Assembly: GCA_933228895.1 (NCBI GenBank)
Contig: OW121846.1
Coordinates: forward strand, 107,711,054-107,775,053
Source of the DNA: Platycnemis pennipes
Taxonomy: Eukaryota; Arthropoda; Insecta; Odonata; Platycnemididae
DNA length: 64,000 nucleotides
Direction of reading: 5' to 3'
The position numbers and the translations under genes are program-made. Below, in pieces: positions 11,195 to 20,399 of this stretch. The notes under the pieces are model-generated. The model did not search any database and had not been told where the DNA came from. It was given only the letters and a program-made list of their open reading frames with translations. Position 1 is the first letter of the stretch. Each line of letters begins with the position of its first letter.

Positions 11195-11729
11195 TCTCAA
11201 AACCTGCACAAAAATAATTAAAAAACTAAGTTATTTTATGCGTAAAATATGTGGTAATCATTTTTCTTTGGTGAGTAATGCATTTGCTGAGGTTCCAGAA
11301 TATAATAAACAGGTAACATATTTACCAAGGAATTGCAAAAACTCTTATTTTGTGATGACTACACATTCAAAATGCGAGCAAACTGCAGACATTTTAACGA
11401 GGGAGAATAATTTCCTTTCAGCATCTATACATGCTCCAGAATCGAAAGATAACATTTCGGAGTCAACAATCCTCTGCCGTGGACTCACGGGCTAATAATT
11501 TTCATTGTGCCGTTGCGTTGCCTTTTTGTGAAAGAAAAACCACAAGCCGCCCGCGACAGAACTATCAGCTTATCTTTCGACCAGTTACAAAAGTTTTTTC
11601 TTCCACCGCGGTGGGATTGAAAACTATGAGAAAGCTAGGGAGAGAGGCCGTAAGAGACCATAAATAAACATTTGGTTCCTACCTTGCTCGCCTTCCCCTT
11701 ACGAATGTAAGCATGTTTGTGGCATCTTT
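11195..11729. other. Intergenic, upstream of the ephrin promoter region
   Basis: Between the last element A copy of this cluster and the CpG-rich block. Small open frames at 11238-11495 and 11431-11667 show nothing recognisable. It may contain distal promoter sequence, but no site can be named. Confidence 0.4.
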
Positions 11730-12384
11730 CTTAGGCCGGCCGGACAGCAAACTCTGTTTCAGCGAACTGGTACTCGAGAGACTCGCTCCCGTTCACGACG
11801 TCACAGCTGCGAGCGAGCCTGCGCGGTAGACCGCTCGCTAGTCTGACTCCTCGCTCTCGTGCTTCATCAGACGAGTCGCGAGGCTCCGTGGTGTGTGAGG
11901 TGGGCGAGGAAGGCGGTTGTTGTGAGACGACGAGTGAACATCCATTAGGGTCCCCGTCTTCCCCCCGTCCACAAGTGCTCCTTCGGCGAGAAACTCCATA
12001 GTCGTCCGTGTCACGCGCTGTCCCAATTGTGAAGTTGTCATTAAGGGAAAAGAAAAAGATTTTCATAGTGTTTATATTTCTTACGTGGCTTTCCCATTGC
12101 TCCCCCTCATTCTCCTGGTCTGCCCTCCCCCGTGTGAGCGGAGGGCACCGTTCCCTCCTGGTGTCTCCCTTTCGGTCTTGGGTCATGCCCTCTGCCGTGG
12201 ATCCGACAGCCGCGGTGTCTCCAGCCCCTTCGGGATGATGCCAAGGGGCTCCCGGCCTGTGTGACGGTGGTGGCGTGGGAGAGGTCCGGCGGATAAAGCC
12301 GGCATTCCGCGCCCCAGGCCCGCGATCTGTGCGGCTGTGAAGTGTTTACGAGTGCGGGGAGTGTGCTTGTAGGCGGCGGCGGTC
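11730..12384 (+). promoter_or_regulatory. CpG-rich promoter / 5' UTR region of the ephrin gene
   Basis: GC content and CpG density rise sharply at about 11733 (GGCCGGCCGG) and stay high up to the start codon at 12385. A CRE-like CGACGTCAC lies near 11797. There is no TATA box at a sensible distance. Open frames cross it on both strands, as expected from low stop-codon density in GC-rich DNA, and look non-coding. The role is inferred from position directly before the exon; the transcription start cannot be placed from sequence alone, and several upstream ATGs (for example 12184) would lie in the 5' UTR. Confidence 0.5.
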
Positions 12385-12566
12385 ATGGCCCGCGCTTTGG
12401 CAGCGCCCCGGGCCCCTCGGGTGCAGCAAGAGCGCCTCAAGCCCCGCCCCGCCCCCACCTCCCTCTTAACCGTCATCGTGCTAATTACTTTGGAAATTTT
12501 ACTCCTGTCGACAGCGAGCTATTGCAAGCCGCCCTTCCACGTGCATTGGAACACGACAAACTCCAT
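12385..12566 (+). CDS. Ephrin, first coding exon (signal peptide and start of ectodomain)
   Basis: Ephrins are membrane-tethered ligands of Eph receptor tyrosine kinases that guide axons and cell sorting. This 182-nt exon starts at an ATG in good context (GGTCATGG). It encodes 60 residues plus two bases: a basic, Pro/Ala-rich start (1-25), a hydrophobic signal core (about 26-45, SLLTVIVLITLEILLLSTAS), then C47 and KPPFHVHWNTTNS. Vertebrate ephrins carry YWNSSNP and insect ephrins HWNTSNS at this spot, the first strand of the receptor-binding fold. The exon ends in AT immediately before GTAAGT (12567). AT plus any base but G gives Ile, matching the insect NSIF sequence, and the vertebrate exon 1/2 junction lies at the same place. 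No exon 2 (RIDNTDHIIDVN-like) was found by eye. Identity rests on about ten residues plus intron position, so it is likely but not certain. An unusually long basic region precedes the signal core. Confidence 0.75.
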
Positions 12567-12599
12567 GTAAGTCTCCCCATGCTTTTAGCATTACTTGTG

Positions 12600-14988
12600 T
12601 CCTCATGCTAGTGCAATGCTTATCGTGTGATTGAGTGGATGGGTGTTAGTGCTTTGCCATGTGGTTCGCCCTTGCCATGCTCGAACCCTTGTTTATATCC
12701 TCTTTTTGTGGTATGCTATGTGTATTCATTTTGTGATATTCGCTGTGCTTTTTGTGTGCCTTCGCGAGTGTATAAGCTTTCATGTTTTTTTTTTATTTGC
12801 GGCGGTCACCCGAGCGAATCGCAATGTCATATCCTAGCACTCTCCGCTCTCTTTTGGCTGCTTGACCGTATCCTTTTCAGAGACGTATTATTAAAAAATA
12901 CTCGAGTAATATTAGTTAAACGTTTGCTGGATGCGAAGGGCCCTTCGCCACATAATTGCCGGTGTTTTCAATAGAATTACTTGTAATTTTTTTCCCAAAA
13001 GGTATAGTTTCGTTGAGACGTGGGACTTTCGGGAAAGGGTGGTCAGTTCGGAGGTAGAGTTAGTCCCAACCCGCCAATTATGAGTCACTTTGTACCTCCT
13101 CTTTGCCCTGGTCACCAATCACTTGCCTTTCCTTGTTTCCAACCGAAGATGATTGCCGTTAGGACCTGGCTGGGTCTCTTCTGTTATCCTTGGTGGACCT
13201 CCTCAGGGTCTACCATTTCGGGGCTGAGTCACATACAAAGGTGGTAAACAATAAATCACTTGGTAGCGCCGAGACATTTCTCCGAATTCCCTTTAGGTCG
13301 CCAATTAATATGGCACTGTTCTTCTTAAGATTGGGTCGTAATTGCAGTAATTTTCCCACGCGAGGTTAAAGTTTTTCTTGCATTAATCGTTGTACCCCAT
13401 CCTCGTCCTGAGCCTTTGTCTAATGAGAACTTATCTCCTGTGCGCAGATGAGTGGCTCGCACCAGAATGAGGATCAGAGCAGTATTTTCGTTGTTTTGGA
13501 ACGCCTCTGATTTCCTCGGGAGATTTTCGTATTTCTCATGTTCACGGAGTCTTCCCAAAGGTGCAGCCATCACATATAAGTGCGCGTTTCCCCTTGCAAT
13601 GCCGAGCTGACTCATGCCACAAAATAACCTCCTTCCGTGGAAGATATTTTGTAGCATTTAGGACGCTATTTTGTCTAACGTGAGAATTTCCGAATTCATC
13701 CTCAATGGAGAATAAATGTATTCTACCTCTTCCCGAATACGCCGAATTTGTTACCTGCCCCCACGCTCGGGCATTGAAATACTCGCTGAAGTAAAGACCC
13801 TTTGGACAGGGCGAAACCTTTCTTTGTTTACGTTGGCTGTTTAGTATGCGTTGGCCCATTGCCTGTTTGCTCGATTTGTTAATGCGTGCTTGAATGGCAT
13901 TTTTTATTTTAGTACCGACATTTCTTTTGTTCAAGTGCTGAAATAACAACGCGTTTGCTTTGTAAATCTTTGCCCATTTCATTGATAGATTAGGTGGAGG
14001 AAAGTTAAGTCCTTGCAGTCGTACAATGGTTGTTTTTCCGATGTCTTAAAGGTCATGCGCAGAATTACGTGGAAAAAAGAAAGATGACATCTTGACGCAT
14101 GGCCTCTTCTCATCCTACTCAGTGTCGGCGGGATACATTAATTATGCTGGTAGGGAACATTTAAGGGATGATGGAAATTATGCGAAAAACCTGGTGTTTT
14201 CTTGATAGTTTTTGTTCGCCTCCTCGATATTCTCCTCTGTCAGCGACGTTTACGTTCATTGAAATTTGTGAGCATTCCAACGCAGTCACAAAGAAAACTT
14301 TCGTTTTTTTGTCTAGTTTCCTTTCCTTATGCGGCTTTGTAGTTAACTCTTGACTTTTTGTGACGAAACAGATTATTTTGATGGAATGAACTGCCAGGAG
14401 TTAGTAGAAATGAGCCTATAGGTTGTGTAACTGATAGAAGCCAAACGAAACGATGGGTCGACACAGCACATTCGATAAATTCTAAGGATCGACTGCTGGA
14501 TTTATGTCATACCTAACTTTTTACTTGCTCTGGTAAAATGTTACTTAACAGCGAGTCACATGAGACTTTGACGTTTAAGAGATACACTAAAAAAGCGAGT
14601 TCCCCTCCATCCCGCTGTACTTGCACCTCGTCACATTCTTTGTAGTACTTTCTGAACCTAGTAATTGCTTCGCTTCGTTCGTGCGCAGGGAAGTCGATTG
14701 TTGTTCATGTGCAGTGGTCCGTGACCACATGGGTAAGAATTATTTCATCATAACAGCGAGCGGAATAGATCTTTTCTTGCAAAATGTTTCTGGAAGAAAA
14801 GTGTTTGGCTACGTAAAAGTTGAGGAAAAAAAAGAATATTATTGCCATGTATGATTTGTAAAGCCTTTAATTGCCTCATGAAATCCTATTTGTGGTATTT
14901 TTGTATTAAAATCTTATATTATCACTGCGTATAACGGCAGTTGATTCTTTGTCCTTATCTATGATATCTATATTTGATACCATCTAAA
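12600..14988. other. Intron; no supported feature
   Basis: Mixed-composition DNA with several open frames, the longest 146 codons on the minus strand at 13542-13982. Their sequences show no recognisable domain, and they overlap frames on other strands. Confidence 0.45.
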
Positions 14989-15465
14989 CAGATACCCATG
15001 ATAAACTGGATAAATGCGTTTTCGAAAAATATCTGCGCATCATCTATAATGTTGCAACACATGTGTTGAAAGGAAATAATCCCAAAATGAAAGAACAATG
15101 CAAAACAGCGTGGATGATAAGATATCTATACGCTTGAGGAAAATAAACCACGGAGGCAAGGGACATGGATACAGTTATTCAGGTGAAAATGTCGTGGGGT
15201 GACTTTTCTTATTTTAAAAGAATCCTCCATTTAAAATTTGTGTAACGACAAGCTAAAAATTGTAAATGCCTCATTTGTATTGCTTAAATATTTCTTGGCT
15301 TCTCCCTTCAAATGGTGTGGCTGGAAGTAGAGCCTGCTCCGTTGTCAGGCCACTTGTCTCCACGGTTTTTTTTATTATTTCCTTTCAGCACATGTGTCGC
15401 AACATTATAGATGACGTGCAGATGTTTTTCGAAAACGCATTTTTTCAATTTATCATGGGTATCTG
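14989..15465. repeat. Long inverted repeat: two 92-bp arms, 293-bp spacer
   Basis: The left arm 14989-15080 and the right arm 15374-15465 are reverse complements with 8 mismatches over 92 positions and no gaps (counted by eye). Seven of the eight differences are transitions. Both arms carry GCGTTTTCGAAAAA, CATCTATAATGTTGC and TGAAAGGAAATAAT. A weaker second block (about 15148-15170 against 15352-15373, CCACGGAGGCAAG-like) suggests the arms were once longer and that the left one took a roughly 65-bp insertion. It could be a foldback or MITE, or two facing repeats. A transcript would form a long hairpin. Confidence 0.85.
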
Positions 15466-16880
15466 TATGTCAAATAATTTCTCGGTCGTTCCTGCAGCAG
15501 CACCGGCATTTTTGTTCTCGTTCGACGTTTTAAAAATGTCTCGTCTCCCTTTGTTAGCACTTTCACTGTCATTATCTTTTTCCTTGATCATGCCTTTTTG
15601 TAGGACTAGTAATGATTGCCTTTCTGCCGTGCATAAAACGTCCCTCCCCTCTTTTTGCTTAGTCACGATGAAAAGTACCTGGAATAGTGGACGTAATGCC
15701 GTGTTGGATACGTACTCGGGGACGCCCGCAAAAGGAGGCCGGGAGGGCTGTTGCATGTCAATCAAGGCCTATTTTTCCCTCAGAAGGGTAGGAAAACGTT
15801 CCAAAGCGTCGTAATCAAAGATACCGTTCCCAGAACGGATTTGTAAATCTGCTTTTTTTTCGAGTTTGTCGGGGCACACTCGCCCAGCATCTCGCAGCGG
15901 GGGCGCCGGTGCCGCGCGTCGCGGCGCCTGGAGCGGCTCGCCCACTCACGTCTGCCCAAGTTCACTCCCAACCCAGCTTCCTCCTTGCCGCGTTACCACA
16001 CCTGATTTTCCGCAAATGTGAGAGAGGAGGCATCTTGCAAGCTCTTCGCATTGTCTCCGTCCGTAGGCTTGCCTTCTTCGCGAGAAATGATTTCATTCCT
16101 CTCAGCGCTCGTCGGCGTCGCTGGAGCAAACGATTTCATAGGAGCCGTAGAGGTGACGCATAACGTGGCGGCGACTCTTTGACACTTGTATAAATAAAAT
16201 GTTTGGCAGAGCTATAAGGCACCGGTTACCTGGCCTTTTGGGCGCTAATTTTAATCCGGCGGCGGTCTCAGATTCCTTATATCAATCGATCATCGACAGT
16301 TATTCAGTCATAATCGCGTTGCATTTGGAGAGAGTCCATTTGTAGTTCTGCCCGAGTGTTGTTAGTGGATACATTGTGGGGACGAGGTGGTGTCAAGATC
16401 GGTGAAGTGAAACTTGGCCGTACCTTGCCCATAATAGAATGCTCTTGGGAATGCGATTGGTGTAGGATGGTCTCGGGCTAACGCCCCGGCGTTTATCGCG
16501 TTCTTAACAAGCGCCACTGTCATTCTATACAGTCCTTATAATAGGCGGGATGATGAACGGGAAACGTCTCTGGGGGCAAAAGGGCGACGTCATATTACTC
16601 CTTTTCTCGTGTGGCTACGTAGAGAAGGTATTTGAGTATTCGAAATCAAAGAAACTTCTTGGAGAGCTTTTAGTGTAAAGGTGGAAGGTGGAGTTATTTA
16701 TGAAAGAATTATCCACGAGGTGGGCGATGTGGATGACCATGAGAGAAATGCTAGTTCTATTTGTACTACAAACTGGTTATCTACTTTTTATTAGCTGTAA
16801 ACAATTTGTTATCGGTAATCAACGGCATTCTTGTCCTAAATGGCGTAGGAGTTTCTACAAATGGCCTGCTGATTAGTTTC
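15466..16880. other. Intron; GC-rich patch at about 15880-16180, otherwise nothing recognised
   Basis: A short CpG-rich patch (GGGGGCGCCGGTGCCGCGCG near 15899) is embedded in ordinary sequence. The 182-codon plus-strand frame at 15266-15814 crosses the inverted-repeat arm and looks like chance. No promoter element could be named. Confidence 0.45.
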
Positions 16881-18100
16881 TTTGCCGAGGGCTGGTAAGC
16901 CCCGGGGGCTTCGTGGGGTCCGCAACGGACGGTCGCCTTGAGTCCCTGAATTCGTCCGCGGGAAGGAATGAGTCGGCGACGGGTAGACGTTGCCGCCCTT
17001 CCCTGGAATCCAACGACCACGCGGCAGGGAATGCATTTCTTTTTGCCATGTATCCTTTCCCTTGGCGAACATTTGTCGAAAATAAAAGTATTCGTTCTTC
17101 TCGCCACTTCTCCGCGACGCAGGGGAGGAGTGAACGGGCGGGGTGGAGGCGGCGGCGCAGGTATCCAGCTGGGGTTCGATCCCGAGCCGCCGGCGACCAC
17201 TTTTGTGCGACGCTGCCTCCGTCTTTCGCTGAAAGACGACGCCGTGGGGGGAGGGAACATTGTGGAAAGGATCATAAGCGAATCTGAGAACGCTCTCCTC
17301 CCTCTCGGAAGCAATCGGTCCATGCGGAAGAGTAAATGGCGAGGATTGAGGCTTACACGCATACATCCTCTCGGCCGAGGTGGGAGACGTGGGGAAGGAT
17401 TTTCCTGTTTTGTTGTGGTGCATTTTGGAGCGAGCGGATGTTTCCCTTTTTTTCGGATTTGTTTCTACCGCTCTTCGGTTCTCCCGTCGGTGCTTGTCCC
17501 TGCCTCATCCTCCTCCCATGAGATTTTAGGGTGGATTAAATCATCCCTCTTAATCCCCTAAATATTGATTTGATTTAGGCGGCCTCAGGTGGGATTTCTA
17601 CCGGGGGAGTCTGCTTCCGCTCGCCATCGTAAGGTACTGACGCGGCCGCCGCGACTCCATTGTCTGCCGCACCCCCATCCCCCGGCCACCGGGAATACGA
17701 ACGTTCCGTAAATGCTCGCGCCGGGAAGAGCCGGAGGTGGGAGGGAGAAAGCTCTCTTCTCTGCCTCTCTCCTTTCTCCTCTTTCACCGCCTTCCCCAGC
17801 CACTCTCATTCCTTCAGTCGTCGGCGGCGTCGCTTCCGTTCCGCCGAGTCCAAATGAAAGGGATAACCAAAAACGAGGAATAGGAGTTTCGGAGCCCCCC
17901 TCCCCTCCGCACGGATTAATATTTGCCTCGGTTACTCTCATGCCGCCTCTCTCCACGCTTTCCTTTTCTATTTTTTTTCCACGCCATTGCTTGAGATCAA
18001 TTTTTTTTCGCTTTGGCTCGCTGATGTTCTCGCGTTCCGCCTGCCTTAAACGCGATCCCAGGCTCAGAGAGGCTTAAAAGTCTTCCCATTCGTAGGTTAA
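16881..18100. promoter_or_regulatory. CpG-rich island inside the inferred intron
   Basis: About 1.2 kb with high CpG density. Overlapping open frames of 120-197 codons run on both strands, typical of stop-poor GC-rich DNA rather than coding sequence. The translations are Arg, Ser, Pro and Gly rich with no domain. An island 4.5 kb downstream of the first exon could be an alternative promoter or an enhancer; this is inference from composition only. Confidence 0.35.
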
Positions 18101-18254
18101 CCGCATCAATGAAAGTGGAAAAAAAGTGAGTGAATATCTCCTTCCGGGAGCCTGAAACAATCTTCGGCGTCGTCTTTTATTTCTTTCCGACGTCCTCTGG
18201 GACTGGATATTTCGTCTATTTTAATTCGAACCAGCGGAAGAGCGTCCGTCTCTA

Positions 18255-18332
18255 AGCATGGAATGGGAGTCGAACCCGCGACCTTGGGTTTCGGACGGTG
18301 GTAGCATCCCCAAACAGTCAAACCGGGGGGTA
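18255..18332 (-). mobile_element. tRNA-like sequence (SINE head or tRNA pseudogene)
   Basis: On the minus strand, a perfect pol III box B, GGTTCGACTCC, follows GGTCGCG. A loose box A-like TTGACTGTTTGG lies about 45 bases upstream, a normal spacing. The T-arm stem is only partly paired and no closed acceptor stem is seen, so it is not a functional tRNA. A body typical of a SINE could not be delimited. Confidence 0.5.
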
Positions 18333-18689
18333 CAAGGGGCAGAGGAAAACAACTTGCTTGCCCGAAGAAAGTAATGGATTCGTGCGTAGGCGTATTTGGC
18401 GGTCGCCGATTTTCTTTATTTCGCTCCGAATTTTTTGAGCGGATTTTTGAATTCCGGGAAAGATGAGCGCCCAACGGCAGGCAGTGGGTGACATTCGTCA
18501 AAGACCCGCTCGCGTTCTTCCGCGGAGTGAGTTTCTCTCCACGTAAAGGTTGGCGACAGGAGCGCGCGTTTAAATACTTGGGCAAATCCGAGAAATTTCA
18601 CCTGAGAAGAGATATCTGGGAATTCCCGGTGACCCTCGGAATATAACGGTGGAGTGCCTCCCTGATCATTATCTTATGATGCCTCATGC
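18333..18689. other. Intron; no supported feature
   Basis: GC-moderate sequence between a tRNA-like remnant and an element A copy. Minus-strand open frames here (18106-18585 and 18416-18601) show no domain. Confidence 0.45.
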
Positions 18690-19092
18690 TATCTACATCT
18701 ACATAATACCCTGCAAGCCACCACAAAGGTGTGTGGCAGGGGGTGATTTCTCACCAAACATGCACTACATATCATGCATAAAAAAGGAATAGTATTAATA
18801 TACTAGTCAGAACTTCGCTATTTAAAAAAGATAGAAATTGCGAAGCAAACATGCAAAAACATTCTGTTAGTGGGGTTAGCTTTAAGTACTCATGCCAACA
18901 TACAGCTACCAATGCTATCCATTGCTACTCTCCGACTGGACATATTTACCGTTATTCGTTTCTCTAATTGTACGAGGGAAAAGGGACATTTTGAATCTAT
19001 CAGTTCGGCAATCAATTTCTCTAATTTCATGATTATGGTCCAGTCGGCCATAGTAAGTTGGGGTTCGCAAAATATTTTTAACATCATCACTG
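18690..19092 (-). mobile_element. Element A 3' end, antisense copy
   Basis: It starts with ATCTACATCTACATAATACC and the antisense hairpin (CCCTGCAAGCCACC / GGTGTGTGGCAGGGGG). It runs through the full 3' untranslated part and the end of the reverse transcriptase frame (the minus-strand sequence matching KIREI...KMSFFPRTIR) to a point equivalent to the SDDV codons of the copy at 19606. It faces that copy across about 510 bp, making a large inverted pair. Confidence 0.85.
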
Positions 19093-19605
19093 CTATGTTC
19101 ATTATTGAGTGCCGATGACTTGATACCGTTTTCAACTGACCAAAGTTAGCTTGATGAATACGTAAGGGAATGGGTTGCGATCAGTATGGATCCGGGAAGG
19201 AATTAGATAAGAGAATTTATGAGGACATTCTCGGGTGCTCCAGAATTTTGAGTTTCACTCGCTCGCAGCCAATGTTCTTTCCCCGTTCCTGGGCGTGCGG
19301 CGTGTCTTCCGCGGCCTTTCCCTTTTGCGGGCCTTGACTGCATCCGCAGATCCGGGTGTTCTCCTGGTGTTTCCCTCGTGTCGTTGCGTTGTCGGCCTAC
19401 ACATACCATTTACGCCGGCGGCCGAGAGGCCAGGCCTGGGGCCTCACGGGCCCCTCCGTGTTCACTTGACAAGGAGGCGACCGCATGAGGAGATTTCCAG
19501 GAATTTTAATTACGAGGGAAACCCCTGGGAACTACGTGAAAAGTAGTATAAACCGGGAGTTTTTGTGTTTTCTTGGTGAATAGCCGCCCTGCAGTTATCT
19601 CTGAC
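19093..19605. other. Spacer between two facing element A copies
   Basis: About 510 bp, GC-rich in the middle (about 19255-19490). A short open frame on each strand has no recognised domain. Whether it belongs to an upstream part of either element is unclear; no element A protein motif was found in it. Confidence 0.45.
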
Positions 19606-20399
19606 ATTTCTGACACATGATCTTTCCTGGGGTAAACACATACGTGAAATAATGGGTCAAGCGAATCGTAAACTGGGATTCGTCAAAAGAGTACTGGGTA
19701 AATGTGACGATCATGTACGAGAAATCAGCTACTTTTCCCTTGTAAGACCTCATTTGGAATATGCTGCCTATGGAATGGAATTTGGAATATGGGATCCCTA
19801 CGAAATCGGTCTAAATAACGAACTTGAACGTGTGCAGCGAAGATCGGCAAGATTTGTAAAGGGACGGTATGATAACCTTATTAGCGTAACCAGTCTATTA
19901 AATGAATTAAATTGGGAGTCATTGTCAGATCGCAGGTTGAAATTAAGACTTAAACTCTTAAACAAATTCCAAGACAATATTTTCAGTGATGATGTTAAAA
20001 ATATTTTGTGGACCCCAACTTACTATGATACACTGGACCATAGTCACAAAATTAGAGAAATTGGTTGCCGAGCTGATAGATTCAAAATGTCTATTTTTCC
20101 TCGTACTATTAGGGATACGAAAAACGGTAAATATATCCAGTACGAGTGTAGTAATGTTAGCAATAACATTGGTAGCTGCATGTTGGTATAATGACTTAAA
20201 GCTAATCCACTTAACGGCATGTTTTTGCATGTATGCTTTGGTATTTTTATTTTTTTTAAATAGCGTAGTTTTGAACAGTACCTATACAAGTAAGTACTAA
20301 TCCTTTTTTATGCATGATATGTAGTGTATGTTTGGTGAGAGTTCACCCCCTACCACACACCTTTATGGTGGCTTGCAGGGTATGACATAGATGTAGATC
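19606..20399 (+). mobile_element. Element A copy 4, best-preserved (C-terminal reverse transcriptase and 3' tail)
   Basis: It starts abruptly at ACATGATCTTTCCTGGGG (THDLSWGKHIR) and ends with the 3' hairpin (CCCCCTACCACACACC / GGTGGCTTGCAGGG) and tail TATGACATAGATGTAGAT. It retains 550 bp of coding sequence and about 200 bp of 3' untranslated region. The 5' truncation removes endonuclease and catalytic palm, so it cannot move by itself. It is the reference used here to recognise the other copies. Confidence 0.9.
19652..20191 (+). pseudogene. Truncated reverse transcriptase C-terminus of a CR1/Jockey-type non-LTR retrotransposon
   Basis: The 179-codon uninterrupted frame reads MGQANRKLGFVKRVLGKC, then SLVRPHLEYA (residues about 30-40), IWDPYEIGLNNELERVQRRS, ARFVKGRYDN, the LNELNWESLSDRRLKLRLK region, and MSIFPRTIRDTKNGK near the end. 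This is the region after the catalytic palm that non-LTR elements keep at their C-terminus. The family joins reverse transcription to target-site nicking in the nucleus, but here the endonuclease and catalytic Asp residues are missing. An insertion of about six residues (GMEFGI) after EYAAY looks like a short local duplication of TTTGGAATATG. The frame has survived by chance or recent insertion; no host function is implied. Confidence 0.85.

Noticed and set aside
13542..13982. 146-codon minus-strand frame
   Set aside because: No recognisable motif and overlaps another minus-strand frame; kept only as a note.
15266..15814. 182-codon + strand and 106-codon - strand open frames
   Set aside because: Both run through the arm of the 14989-15465 inverted repeat; the sequences are low-complexity and overlap each other on opposite strands.
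16781..17561. Four overlapping open frames of 124-197 codons on both strands
   Set aside because: Typical of stop-poor CpG-rich DNA; at most one could be coding and none shows a domain.
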